A DNA stretch of 64,000 nt from Photobacterium sanctipauli (lineage in GTDB: Bacteria; Pseudomonadota; Gammaproteobacteria; Enterobacterales; Vibrionaceae), in NCBI RefSeq assembly GCF_003026495.1, contig NZ_PYMA01000021.1, forward strand, positions 1 through 64,000. The letters are read 5' to 3'. Shown one piece after another: positions 16,557 through 24,958 of this stretch (position 1 is its first letter; every line of letters begins with the position of its first letter). The notes under the pieces were generated by a model that did not search any database, was not told where the DNA came from, and saw only the letters and a program-made list of their open reading frames with translations. The translations under genes and the position numbers were made by a program.

Positions 16557-17882
16557 CTATAGGTCGAGGATCAGGATTTTAGAGCGGCGCTGGAAGTTAT
16601 ACAGCGCCTTTTTGGCCATGGGCAATTGCTCGACCGGAGACTCGCTAAAGCCTTGCTCCCTGAACCAGTGCAGGCTGCGGGTGGTCAGCACAAAGATATG
16701 GCGTAGCCCCATACTCTTGGATTGAATCCGCAATTGGTTGAGCAGCATGGCGCCCCGGTCGCCATCGCGGTAATCCGGGTGAACCGCGACACAGGCCATT
16801 TCTGCCATTTGCTCATCGGGGAAGGGGTAGAGTGCGGCGCAACCGATGATCAACCCATCGCGATCGATAACGGTGAACTGGTTGATCTCTTGTTCTAATT
16901 GCTCGCGGGAGCGGCGGACTAGGATCCCTTCTTCCTCTAGCGGCTGGATGAGATCAAGGATCCCGCCGATGTCGTTGATAGTGGCCTGGCGTACCTGTTC
17001 GGCACTTTCCATCACAATTTGGGTGCCGATCCCGTCAAATGAAAATAGCTCCTGGATCAAGGCGCCGTCTTCCTTGTAGCTGATCAGATGGCTGCGGGGC
17101 ACCCCTGCCCGGCAAGCGGTGATCGCCCCGCGCAAGAACCGCCCGGTACCGCTGTCCTCATTGTTATCGGCAACGAGCTTCTGTAGGGTTTGCTCGGCTT
17201 CAGACGGTAGCATTTCAGACCAAACACTGTTGTCTTCGCGCAGCACCCCTTGCTCAGAGCAAAAGCCGATCAGCTTGTCGGCCTTTAGCTTGATGGCGAG
17301 CTGTGTCGCCACCTCCTCGGAGGTGAGGTTGAAGCATTCTCCGGTCACTGAGCTGGCGATAGGGCCAAGTAGGACGATGGCATGCTGGTCGAGCTGGCGG
17401 TGGATGCCATCAATATCGATACGGCGGATCCGACCGCTGTGGGCATAGTCCACGCCATCGTCGACGCCAAGGGGTTGGGCGATGATGAAGTTGCCGCTCA
17501 CCACATTGATTTGCGCACCGGCCATCGGGGTGTTGTTGAGCCCCATCGAGAAGCGGGCCGTGATATCGAGCTGCAGCTGTCCCGCTGCCTGCTTGGCCAG
17601 TTCTAGCGTACGCTCGTCTGTCACCCTGACGCCTTTGTGATAGGGCGTTGGGTAGCCGACTTGCTCGGCGAGGGTAGATATTTGCGGCCTGGCCCCGTAA
17701 ACCACGACGATTCTCAGCCCGAGGCTATTGAGCAGGGCAATATCATTGACGATGTGAGAGAAATTGCTGTGGGCAATGGCTTCTCCGCCGAGCATGATCA
17801 CGATGGTTTTGCCGATATGCGCATTGAGATACGGAGCGGATTGGCGAAACCCTTTAACCAAAGCGGTACTTCTAAGCTTCAC
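16557..17882 (-). CDS. argA: Amino-acid N-acetyltransferase (N-acetylglutamate synthase)
   Basis: ArgA makes N-acetylglutamate from glutamate and acetyl-CoA, the first step of arginine synthesis. The 441-residue product has the two parts of the classical enzyme. An amino-acid-kinase-like domain (about residues 25-280, with IVIMLGGEAI and VVVYGARPQI) binds arginine for feedback inhibition. A C-terminal GNAT domain (about 295-441, with CVAVHPDYRDGDRGAMLLNQL) is the catalytic acetyl-CoA site. An ARG box lies about 90 bp upstream of the start, so repression by ArgR is likely. The gene converges on recD, with the recD terminator between them. Confidence 0.95.
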   Translation of the reverse strand: MKLRSTALVKGFRQSAPYLNAHIGKTIVIMLGGEAIAHSNFSHIVNDIALLNSLGLRIVVVYGARPQISTLAEQVGYPTPYHKGVRVTDERTLELAKQAAGQLQLDITARFSMGLNNTPMAGAQINVVSGNFIIAQPLGVDDGVDYAHSGRIRRIDIDGIHRQLDQHAIVLLGPIASSVTGECFNLTSEEVATQLAIKLKADKLIGFCSEQGVLREDNSVWSEMLPSEAEQTLQKLVADNNEDSGTGRFLRGAITACRAGVPRSHLISYKEDGALIQELFSFDGIGTQIVMESAEQVRQATINDIGGILDLIQPLEEEGILVRRSREQLEQEINQFTVIDRDGLIIGCAALYPFPDEQMAEMACVAVHPDYRDGDRGAMLLNQLRIQSKSMGLRHIFVLTTRSLHWFREQGFSESPVEQLPMAKKALYNFQRRSKILILDL

Positions 17883-17971
17883 AGTGATTGACGTCCTTGT
17901 ACTGGTGCGTGCCCAAATTGAGCAGGAAGAGGTTGATGTTTATCTAATGTTATTGATTATTATGCCGCTCA

Positions 17972-17989
17972 AGTCAATAAATATTCACT
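17972..17989. promoter_or_regulatory. ARG box (ArgR operator) of argA
   Basis: AGTCAATAAATATTCACT matches the 18-bp ArgR consensus (TNTGAATWWWWATTCANW, read on the minus strand) at 16 of 18 positions. A weaker second half-site may lie at 17951-17968. It is placed upstream of argA as expected. Confidence 0.65.
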
Positions 17990-18150
17990 TTGGCGTATGC
18001 AGCCGACGAATGGGGAGCATGGAAAATTACATAATAGGTTAATTTTTTTGGATAGAAGATCCCGTTATTAGGCTTTGCTGCCGCATTGAAGCACGATCGT
18101 ATTTTTATTTACGTTATATTCACTGTTGCTATTCATTATGTTTATTCACC

Positions 18151-18558
18151 ATGGCCAAGCGTAAAAATCACCTTCTAACAGCCCTGAATTATCCCAGTTT
18201 GATCATTGCCGGAATGATGACCGTCATCGCTGGGCTTGGTTTGTGGTTTTCTGGAAAGTTAGAGCAACCTTTACTTCAGCCCAAGCCTTTGCCTGATATT
18301 TACGGTGTCTGGATTGAGCAGGAGGTCGCCCCCTATGTGGCAGATAGCTTTGAGCTGAGGCCTGCCGGTGTTTTTGTGGGCGGGCGGCAGGTGAATACGA
18401 AGTTTAAGTGGGATGGCAGTGTGCTTGAATACCGGGTGGGTGATGATACCTACTCGTACTACTTCCACGCCGATCGCCTGGTGCGCCAGCAGCCGGCCCA
18501 TTACATTTCCTCATTTACTCGTCAGAAATTGGACTTACGTTCTAAAAGTGGTTTCTAG
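18151..18558 (+). CDS. Membrane-anchored DUF2850 protein
   Basis: A 135-residue protein with one N-terminal transmembrane segment (about residues 15-35, SLIIAGMMTVIAGLGLWFSG). A small outer domain follows (DIYGVWIEQEVAPYVADSFELR, then RVGDDTYSYYFHADRLVRQ). It matches my memory of DUF2850, a family of unknown function found in vibrios beside argA and mltA. The basic N-terminus (MAKRKNH) suggests that the C-terminal domain is periplasmic. It stands alone; a 200-bp gap with no clear terminator separates it from mltA. Confidence 0.7.
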   Translation: MAKRKNHLLTALNYPSLIIAGMMTVIAGLGLWFSGKLEQPLLQPKPLPDIYGVWIEQEVAPYVADSFELRPAGVFVGGRQVNTKFKWDGSVLEYRVGDDTYSYYFHADRLVRQQPAHYISSFTRQKLDLRSKSGF

Positions 18559-18763
18559 CCAAGCCTCTAAAACAACCTTGTGCTGACATTGCCGTACTTG
18601 GAGTTTGCCACAATAGGGTGGTGCCCAAGTGGTGGGTAGGCATGGAATCCATGTATTTCGCTAAATGCCAGATTGGGTTAGTGTTCCGCAAGGCAGTTGG
18701 TTACACTGATGGCTAATCCCAGTATGGAACTTCATTTTTGATCTGCTATTCATAGGTTTAACT

Positions 18764-19861
18764 GTGTTTCGTAAAGCAACGATAGCTCTTTTGATTTTGG
18801 GCTTGGCAGGGTGTGCCAAGCCGACAGACCGAGGTCAGCAATACCTCGATAACCGTTTTGACCAGGTACTGAACCAGGTACCGGCGGTGAACTCAGACAA
18901 GCCGCAAGACTATAGCCAATTTAGCCAGCAGATGGAGAAGGTGCTGGAGCGCTCTCCGTCGATGGCTGCAACGAATCAAGCCCTGTATCGCCAGATCGAA
19001 AACTGGGCAGAGCAAAGCGGTGATCCGGCACAGCTTGGCAACTATGGTATCCAGGTCGCCCAAATGGGCGGCGGGGATGGCCATGGCAACGTGATGTTCA
19101 CCGGTTACTTCTCGCCGGTGATTGAGCTGCGACACCAACCGGATGAGACGTATCGCTACCCCGTTTACGGGATGCCCGAGTGTGAAGAGCGCTGTCCGAC
19201 CCGTGCCGAAATCTACAATGGGGCGCTGGCCGGGCAGGGACTGGAGCTGGGTTACAGTGATTCCATGCTGGATATCTTCATGATGGAGGTGCAGGGCAGT
19301 GGCTTTGTCCATTTTGAAGATAATGGTGAGCTAGAGTACTTCGCCTACAACGGCAAGAACGGCCACCCGTATGTCAGTATTGGCAGGGTACTGATTGAAC
19401 GCGGCGAGGTACCGCGCGAGAAAATGTCGCTTAAAGCGATTGCCGATTGGGTATACCAGCAAGACGAGGCAACAGTACGTGAATTGCTGGAGCAGAACCC
19501 GTCTTACGTGTTCTTCAAGCCTAAGGACAACTTGGACGTGATGGGAACGGCCGGTATTCCGCTGCAAGCCCATGCATCGGTGGCGGCCGATCGCGAATAC
19601 TTGCCAATGGGCAGTGTGATTTTGGCCGAAGTCCCTCAGCTGGACGAGGACGGAAACTGGAACGGCCAGCATGTGCTTAAATTATTAATGGCACTTGATA
19701 CCGGCGGTGCGGTGAAGAAAAACCATCTTGACCTATACCATGGTATGGGCGCACAGGCGGGTATTGATGCCGGCCACTATAAGCACTTTGGCCGGGTATG
19801 GAAGCTTGGGTTGCAAGGCTCGAAGACAGAGCAACCGTGGGTGGAGCCCGTTAAGGACTGA
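18764..19861 (+). CDS. mltA: Membrane-bound lytic murein transglycosylase A
   Basis: MltA cleaves the glycan strands of peptidoglycan, forming 1,6-anhydromuramic ends, and acts from the outer membrane. The 365-residue precursor has a lipoprotein signal with lipobox LAGC (Cys 17). The family core MFTGYFSPVIELRHQPDETYRYPVYGMP and the catalytic end region LKLLMALDTGGAVKKNHLDLYHG are present; the last contains the catalytic Asp of the 3D-type barrel. The start is GTG at 18764. A good terminator follows at 19902-19931. It is a single gene. Confidence 0.94.
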   Translation: MFRKATIALLILGLAGCAKPTDRGQQYLDNRFDQVLNQVPAVNSDKPQDYSQFSQQMEKVLERSPSMAATNQALYRQIENWAEQSGDPAQLGNYGIQVAQMGGGDGHGNVMFTGYFSPVIELRHQPDETYRYPVYGMPECEERCPTRAEIYNGALAGQGLELGYSDSMLDIFMMEVQGSGFVHFEDNGELEYFAYNGKNGHPYVSIGRVLIERGEVPREKMSLKAIADWVYQQDEATVRELLEQNPSYVFFKPKDNLDVMGTAGIPLQAHASVAADREYLPMGSVILAEVPQLDEDGNWNGQHVLKLLMALDTGGAVKKNHLDLYHGMGAQAGIDAGHYKHFGRVWKLGLQGSKTEQPWVEPVKD

Positions 19862-19901
19862 TCCCATTAGGCTAGCTCAAGCGTCGCTGGACAATTCCCC
19901 C

Positions 19902-19931
19902 AAGAGTGCGTATAAATCGCACTCTTTCTTT
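19902..19931 (+). terminator. Terminator of mltA
   Basis: AAGAGTGCG-TATAAAT-CGCACTCTT followed by TCTTT. It lies about 40 bp after the mltA stop codon and 30 bp before the tcdA start. Confidence 0.85.
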
Positions 19932-19961
19932 ATGAATGTGTGAATACAGCGCGGATAAGCC

Positions 19962-20771
19962 ATGCGAGAATTAGAAACCCCAGCATCAGACAGTTATAAC
20001 CAGCGTTTCGGCGGCACGCGCCGTCTATACGGCAACAGCGAAGTCGAGATTTATCGTGCGGCACACGTCTGCGTGATTGGTATTGGTGGTGTGGGCTCGT
20101 GGGCGGCAGAGGCACTGGCGCGCTCGGGCATTGGCGAGCTGACCCTGATCGACATGGACGATGTTTGCGTGACCAACATCAACCGTCAGATCCATGCGAT
20201 GACAGGCACCGTGGGCCAGAGCAAGATTGAAGTGATGGCTGAGCGTATCAAGCTGATTAACCCGGAATGTAAGGTTAACCTGATTGATGACTTCATTACC
20301 CCCGACAATATTCGTGAGTACATCGACGGCCGCTTTGATTACATCCTCGATGCCATTGATAGCATGAAGCCAAAGGCTGCATTGCTGGCTTACTGTAAAA
20401 GTAACAAGCTCAAGGTGATCACGACCGGTGGTGCGGGTGGGCAAATTGATCCGACCCAAATTCAAATTGCTGATCTGACCAAGACGATTCAGGATCCGCT
20501 AGCGAAGAAATTACGCGATACGCTGCGTCGCCACCACAACTTCCCTAAGAACCCGAAGCGCAAATTTGGTATTGACTGTGTGTTCTCAACCGAGCAGTTG
20601 AAATACCCGCAAGCCGATGGCTCGGTATGTGGGGTGAAGTCGACGGCTGAGGGGCCGAAGCGAATGGATTGTGCCAGTGGCTTCGGCGCCGCGACCATGG
20701 TGACGGCGACATTTGGCTTTGTTGCGGTATCCCGTATTTTGCAAAAGCTGGTGGCTAAGCATAAAGCTTAA
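19962..20771 (+). CDS. tcdA: tRNA threonylcarbamoyladenosine dehydratase
   Basis: TcdA (CsdL) uses ATP to cyclise t6A to ct6A at position 37 of ANN-decoding tRNAs. The 269-residue protein is an E1-like enzyme: it begins with the family text YNQRFGGTRRLYG, has the nucleotide-binding loop VIGIGGVGSWAAEALARSG (about residues 28-46), and has LDAIDSMKPKAALL and ITTGGAGGQIDPTQI further on. The genes for its sulfur-relay partners CsdE and CsdA lie convergently right next to it, which supports the assignment. Confidence 0.95.
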   Translation: MRELETPASDSYNQRFGGTRRLYGNSEVEIYRAAHVCVIGIGGVGSWAAEALARSGIGELTLIDMDDVCVTNINRQIHAMTGTVGQSKIEVMAERIKLINPECKVNLIDDFITPDNIREYIDGRFDYILDAIDSMKPKAALLAYCKSNKLKVITTGGAGGQIDPTQIQIADLTKTIQDPLAKKLRDTLRRHHNFPKNPKRKFGIDCVFSTEQLKYPQADGSVCGVKSTAEGPKRMDCASGFGAATMVTATFGFVAVSRILQKLVAKHKA

Positions 20772-20795
20772 GCGGTGGGGCGAGTTCATAAACAG

Positions 20796-20826
20796 AAAAG
20801 CGAGAACAGGGTTCTCGCTTTTTTTT
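20796..20826. terminator. Bidirectional terminator between tcdA and csdE
   Basis: AAAAGCGAGAAC-AGG-GTTCTCGCTTTT with further T residues on the right and A residues on the left: a 12-bp stem serving both converging units. Confidence 0.92.
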
Positions 20827-20850
20827 CGGGTTTAGTAAAGGGGGATAAGG

Positions 20851-21276
20851 TTACCCGGCCAGCGTTTTGATCTGCTCAACGATAGCTTTTAGGCCGTTGC
20901 CGCGTGATGGGCTCAGGTGGGCCATTAGGCCGAGGCCATCAAAGTAGCCGTCGATATCAAACTGGCGGATCTGCTCGGCGGTTTTCCCCTCGTAGGCGGC
21001 GAGCACCAGCGTGATCAGGCCGCGAACGATACGGGCATCTGAATCTGCGGCAAAATGGAATACCTCGCCATCTTGCTGGTGGGCCAGCCAGACTTGGCTT
21101 TCGCAGCCGCTAACCTTTAGCTGGTCTTGCTTAAATTCCTCGGGCAGGGCTGGCAACTTCTTCCCTAGCTGGATCACGGTACGGTAACGGTCCTCCCAGC
21201 CATTGGCCGCAGCCATTTGGTCTAGAATTGTCGTGGTGGTGATTTCAGTCCCAAACGGGTGAGCAGGCAAAGTCAT
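20851..21276 (-). CDS. csdE: Cysteine desulfurase sulfur acceptor subunit CsdE
   Basis: CsdE is a SufE-type protein that takes persulfide sulfur from CsdA and passes it on; in E. coli it also contacts TcdA. The 141-residue protein has the SufE fold pattern DRYRTVIQLGKKLPALPEEFK and the acceptor cysteine in VSGCESQVWLAH. ATG 21276 has a perfect AGGAGA site that overlaps the csdA stop; a longer frame start at 21300 lies inside csdA and was rejected. It is 8 bp downstream of csdA, so the two form an operon. Confidence 0.93.
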   Translation of the reverse strand: MTLPAHPFGTEITTTTILDQMAAANGWEDRYRTVIQLGKKLPALPEEFKQDQLKVSGCESQVWLAHQQDGEVFHFAADSDARIVRGLITLVLAAYEGKTAEQIRQFDIDGYFDGLGLMAHLSPSRGNGLKAIVEQIKTLAG

Positions 21277-21284
21277 TGGGTCTC

Positions 21285-22505
21285 CTAGAGCAGGCTGCAA
21301 GCTTTGTGCAGGGCTGCGATAAAGCGTTCGACATCTTGGGCGGTATTATACATGGCTAGCGAGACACGTAATGTCCCTTTGAGCCCCAATGCGTCCATCA
21401 TCGGGTGGGCGCAGTGGTGGCCTGCACGCAGGGCGATGCCCTGCTGGTCGAGCAGGGTCGCGATGTCTTGATGGTGAACCCCGTCGACCACGAAAGAGAA
21501 TAGGCTGGCTTCTGGCTGGAGGCCGACAATACGCAAGTCGTCGATATCGCGGATCCCCTCGAGCGCTTGCTGGCGCAATGCTTGGATGTGGTGCTCAGCG
21601 CCCTCTCGGTCGATAGACTGGAACCAGTTGATCGCGGCGGCGAAGGCCAGGCTGCCCGCGACATTGGGGGTACCGGCTTCGAACTTGCCCGGCAACGCCG
21701 AGAATGTCGTACCGTCAAAGCTGACCTTCTCTACCATCTTTCCCCCGCCGTGCCAGGGTGGCATTGCTTCTAGCAGGGCTTTCTTACCATAAAGCACCCC
21801 AATACCTGCCGGGGCAAAAATCTTGTGACCGGAGAAGACATAGAAGTCGGCATCCAGTGCTTGGACGTCTACCTGCTCGTGGGCAACGGCTTGCGCGCCA
21901 TCAATCACCGTGACAGCACCGACCTTGTGGGCGGCCTCAATCATTTCCTCGACTGGGTTGCGAGTCCCCGTGACATTGGTGACATGGGCTATGGCGACAA
22001 TCTTGGTCTTGTTGCTCAGGCGCTGTGAAAATGCAGCCATGTCTAAGGTGCAGTCCGGCAGCATCGGGATCTTGACGACCTTGGCACCGGTTTGCTCGGC
22101 AACAATTTGCCAAGGCACGATATTGGCGTGGTGCTCAATCTCGCTGACAAGGATCTCATCGCCTGCCTGCAAGGTATTGCGGGCATAGGTTTGGGCGATG
22201 AGGTTTAGCGCCTCAGTGGCGCCCCGGGTCCAGATGATCTCTTTGCTGTCGGCTGCATGGATAAACTGCTGGACCGTTGCGCGGGCTTGCTCGAATTGGG
22301 CGGTGGCGCTGGCGGTGAGTGTATGGCTGCCACGGTGGACATTGGCATTGTGGCCACTGTAATACTGCTGGATGGTTTCTATCACGACCTTGGGCTTTTG
22401 GGTTGTCGCGGCACTGTCGAGGTAGACCAGGGGTTGGCCATTACAGTGCTGGTCGAGTGCCGGAAATTGCTGGCGCAGGGAAGTGATATTAAATTGGGCA
22501 GTCAT
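21285..22505 (-). CDS. csdA: Cysteine desulfurase CsdA
   Basis: CsdA removes sulfur from cysteine with pyridoxal phosphate and loads it on CsdE. The 406-residue protein has the class V aminotransferase fold: VYLDSAATTQKP near the start, ISEIEHHANIVPWQ, the PLP lysine in FSGHKIFAPAGIGVLYG, and the active-site cysteine in ALRAGHHCAHPMM. It is most similar to the CsdA/SufS group. It is the first gene of the csdA-csdE operon. Its upstream 190 bp, before the GcvB terminator, should hold the promoter; no operator was recognised there. Confidence 0.94.
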   Translation of the reverse strand: MTAQFNITSLRQQFPALDQHCNGQPLVYLDSAATTQKPKVVIETIQQYYSGHNANVHRGSHTLTASATAQFEQARATVQQFIHAADSKEIIWTRGATEALNLIAQTYARNTLQAGDEILVSEIEHHANIVPWQIVAEQTGAKVVKIPMLPDCTLDMAAFSQRLSNKTKIVAIAHVTNVTGTRNPVEEMIEAAHKVGAVTVIDGAQAVAHEQVDVQALDADFYVFSGHKIFAPAGIGVLYGKKALLEAMPPWHGGGKMVEKVSFDGTTFSALPGKFEAGTPNVAGSLAFAAAINWFQSIDREGAEHHIQALRQQALEGIRDIDDLRIVGLQPEASLFSFVVDGVHHQDIATLLDQQGIALRAGHHCAHPMMDALGLKGTLRVSLAMYNTAQDVERFIAALHKACSLL

Positions 22506-22696
22506 GGTGAGTCACATTGCAAATAGACAAGGGTGAGATCATGCGGCGAAATTGGCTCAAGGGCAAGCTTTTCTCCCGATATGCTTTCATTCTATACCAA
22601 GCGGGATAAGGTGGTTATCAGCAGAAGGCGGAGAGGTTTGCTGTTACCAATCGAGGGAAGCCATAATTGATAACTTCGTTAGTGTTTTCTAGGCAT

Positions 22697-22884
22697 AAAA
22701 AAAAGCACCGCGCCAAGGCGCAGTGCTAACAATAAATTTTGACAGACAGGTCAAAAATACAGGAAGTAAAATTGGTAGAAAACTACCCATCCGGCACAAC
22801 CCGGATAATATGCAAACACAACATCGCAACTATGAAAAAGGCTGAAATGCCAGAGGGCGAAATCCAACCTCCCTCACCGTTGCG
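22697..22884 (-). ncRNA. gcvB: GcvB small regulatory RNA
   Basis: GcvB is an Hfq-dependent sRNA that represses many amino-acid and peptide uptake mRNAs. On the minus strand the region holds the conserved seed R1 text GTTGCGATGTTGTGTTTGC (about 22811-22830). Next come a GGTAG/CTACC hairpin, ACTTCCTGTATTTTTGACC and CCTGTCTGTC, all matching the E. coli RNA in order. The 3' end is a strong terminator, AGCACTGCGCC with GGCGCGGTGCT and eight T. It lies divergently next to gcvA, the same context as in E. coli. The 5' end is inferred from the promoter and may be off by several bases. Confidence 0.92.
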
Positions 22885-22890
22885 AGGCAA

Positions 22891-22919
22891 ATCATATGGT
22901 TTATGTAGCACTTGAACAA
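22891..22919 (-). promoter_or_regulatory. Promoter of gcvB
   Basis: On the minus strand TTGTTC (22914-22919) and TATGAT (22891-22896) are 17 bp apart, a good sigma-70 promoter reading toward GcvB. The divergent gcvA likely uses a TATAAT at 22929-22934, so GcvA bound here could affect both. Confidence 0.65.
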
Positions 22920-22967
22920 CGGACAATTTATAATGTTTACCATAAAAAAAACTAATGCAGGAAAAGT

Positions 22968-23876
22968 ATGTCAAGACGTCTACCTCCACTCAATTCGCTG
23001 AAAGTATTCGAAGCTGCCGCTCGGCACCTGAGTTTTACCCGCGCAGCGGAAGAGTTATTTGTCACACAAGCCGCTGTAAGCCACCAAATTAAAGCCCTTG
23101 AGGAATTTTTGGGGCTCAAATTATTTCGTCGCCGTAACCGCTCTTTATTGCTAACCGAAGAAGGTCAGAGCTACTTTCTCGATATAAAAGACATCTTTTC
23201 TGCAATCTCAGATGCCACTGATAAGGTCTTGGAACGCGGCGCGAAAGGTGCGCTAACCATTAGTTTACCTCCTAGTTTTGCGATTCAATGGCTGGTACCT
23301 CGATTAAGTGATTTTAACGAACAGCATCCTGATATCGACGTGCGGATCAAGGCGGTGGATCTCGACGAAGGCTCACTCACCGAAGACGTGGATGTGGCCA
23401 TCTATTACGGTCGTGGTAATTGGCCGGGGTTGCGTGCCGACAAGCTTTACCAAGAGTTCCTGCTACCGGTTTGCTCGCCGATACTGTTGAACGGGCCCAA
23501 GCCGCTGCGTTCACTCGAAGACTTAAAACTGCATACCCTGCTGCATGACACTTCGCGCAAGGAGTGGAAGAACTATGTTCGCCACCATGAAATCGAAGGG
23601 ACCAATGTCAACCAAGGGCCGATTTTCAGCCATTCCACCATGGTGTTGCAGGCCGCCGTGCATGGCCAGGGCATTGCGCTGGGTAATAACGTGCTGGCAC
23701 AGCCCGAGCTGGAAGCCGGGCGCCTGGTGTGCCCATTCGACGAAGTGCTGATGAGCAAGAATGCGTTTTACCTGGTTTGCCAGGAGAAGCAGGCAGAGGC
23801 CGGCCGTATCCAGGTATTCCGCGATTGGGTATTGGCCAAGGCGGCCCGCGAGCAAGAGGATATGCCAGATGTCTGA
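22968..23876 (+). CDS. gcvA: Glycine cleavage system regulator GcvA
   Basis: GcvA is a LysR-type regulator that activates the glycine cleavage genes and the sRNA gene gcvB. The 302-residue protein has the family start RRLPPLNSLKVFEAAARHLSFTRAAEELFVTQAAVSHQIKALEE, a helix-turn-helix typical of the GcvA/AmpR group, and an effector domain from about residue 90. The divergent gcvB gene confirms the assignment. Its stop codon overlaps the start of the hydrolase gene by 8 bp, and the genes as far as rlmM are tightly packed, so a gcvA-hydrolase-DUF423-rlmM operon is likely. Confidence 0.95.
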   Translation: MSRRLPPLNSLKVFEAAARHLSFTRAAEELFVTQAAVSHQIKALEEFLGLKLFRRRNRSLLLTEEGQSYFLDIKDIFSAISDATDKVLERGAKGALTISLPPSFAIQWLVPRLSDFNEQHPDIDVRIKAVDLDEGSLTEDVDVAIYYGRGNWPGLRADKLYQEFLLPVCSPILLNGPKPLRSLEDLKLHTLLHDTSRKEWKNYVRHHEIEGTNVNQGPIFSHSTMVLQAAVHGQGIALGNNVLAQPELEAGRLVCPFDEVLMSKNAFYLVCQEKQAEAGRIQVFRDWVLAKAAREQEDMPDV

Positions 23877-24546
23877 TAATCCAACCTATTTGATTGACGG
23901 CCCGGGTCAAGATGACGCCGTCGCGACCTTCTTGTTTGCCCATGGGGCGGGAGCAGGCATGGACCATGCCTTCATGGCCGAAGTTGCAAAAGGGCTGGCC
24001 CAAGCCGGGATCCGGGTGATCCGCTTTGACTTCCCCTATATGATCAAGCGCCGCGAAGATGGCAAGAAGCGCCCGCCAGATAGGCAGCCTAAGCTATTGC
24101 TGGACTTTCAGCGCCATATCGATGCCCATGCCGGTGAAAAGTTGGTGATTGGCGGAAAATCCATGGGGGGGCGAATGGCAAGCCTGATGGTGACGGAAAT
24201 TGCCGATGAGTCGCCCGATGTGGAAAACTGCGCAGCGAAAGTGAAGGGGGTGGCTTGCCTTGGCTTTCCCTTCCATCCTCCGGGTAAGCCGGAGAACTTC
24301 CGTGGCGAGCATTTGAAAACCATCACCACGCCAACCTTGATCCTGCAAGGTGAGCGTGACACGTTTGGCACCCGGGCAGAGGTGGAAGCGTGGCAATATG
24401 CTGATTGTGTCGAGACAACGTTCTTGCCTGATGGCGATCATGGCTTCAAGCCCCGAAAGGCGTCGGGTTATACCGAAAGCGGCAATATTGCCAAGGCGGT
24501 AAAGGTGTTGGCGGCGTTTATCAAGGAGTGTGCCGGTGAGCAGTAA
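23869..24546 (+). CDS. Alpha/beta-fold hydrolase, KANL3/Tex30-like
   Basis: A 225-residue protein with the alpha/beta hydrolase pattern: FLFAHGAGAGMDHAFM (oxyanion region, about residues 19-34), the nucleophile elbow IGGKSMGGRMASLM (Ser near residue 98), an Asp region LQGERDTFG and the catalytic His in PDGDHGFK. The substrate is unknown. ATG 23869 overlaps the end of gcvA and has GAGGA about 8 nt upstream, showing translational coupling. E. coli lacks this gene between gcvA and ygdD. An upstream frame start at 23761 lies inside gcvA and is not used. Confidence 0.85.
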   Translation: MSDNPTYLIDGPGQDDAVATFLFAHGAGAGMDHAFMAEVAKGLAQAGIRVIRFDFPYMIKRREDGKKRPPDRQPKLLLDFQRHIDAHAGEKLVIGGKSMGGRMASLMVTEIADESPDVENCAAKVKGVACLGFPFHPPGKPENFRGEHLKTITTPTLILQGERDTFGTRAEVEAWQYADCVETTFLPDGDHGFKPRKASGYTESGNIAKAVKVLAAFIKECAGEQ

Positions 24547-24949
24547 TGGATTGAATACCCCCACTACGCGAAGTTCGTGGTCGCGCGGGTTATTGGTATT
24601 TGCCGCATTAAGCGGGGCAATCACAGTGATGCTCGGTGCCTTTGCCGCGCATGGATTAAAATCCCAGTTACCGCCATATTTGCTCGGGGTCTTCGAGACC
24701 GGGGTGCAATATCAGGCTTGGCATAGCCTGGCGATTTTCGGTTGTGCAATATTGGCACGCATTCTGTCGTCAAAAGCGGTATTATACGCAGCCCTGTTTT
24801 TTGCAGTGGGTATTGTATTCTTCAGTGGCAGCCTTTATGCGCTGGCATTGACGGGTATTAAGTGGTTTGGCCCCATCACTCCGATGGGAGGCGTCTGTTT
24901 TATTATTGGCTGGGTGGTACTTGCAGTGGCCGCCTGGCGCTCAGCTTGA
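24536..24949 (+). CDS. DUF423 (YgdD-type) inner-membrane protein
   Basis: A 137-residue protein of the DUF423 family, function unknown. Four hydrophobic segments are visible, with the family text LSGAITVMLGAFAAHGLK near residue 30 and YQAWHSLAIF after it, and GPITPMGGVCFIIGW near the end. GTG 24536 is the best start: AAGGAG is 7 nt upstream, while the in-frame GTG at 24530 is too close. It overlaps the hydrolase gene by 11 bp and is followed by rlmM after 9 bp; the E. coli order ygdD-rlmM is the same. Confidence 0.88.
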   Translation: MSSNGLNTPTTRSSWSRGLLVFAALSGAITVMLGAFAAHGLKSQLPPYLLGVFETGVQYQAWHSLAIFGCAILARILSSKAVLYAALFFAVGIVFFSGSLYALALTGIKWFGPITPMGGVCFIIGWVVLAVAAWRSA

Positions 24950-24958
24950 GGGTTGAAA

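Noticed and set aside
17951..17968. Second ARG box
   Set aside because: About five mismatches to the consensus, so it is mentioned as a weak neighbour and not listed as a separate site.
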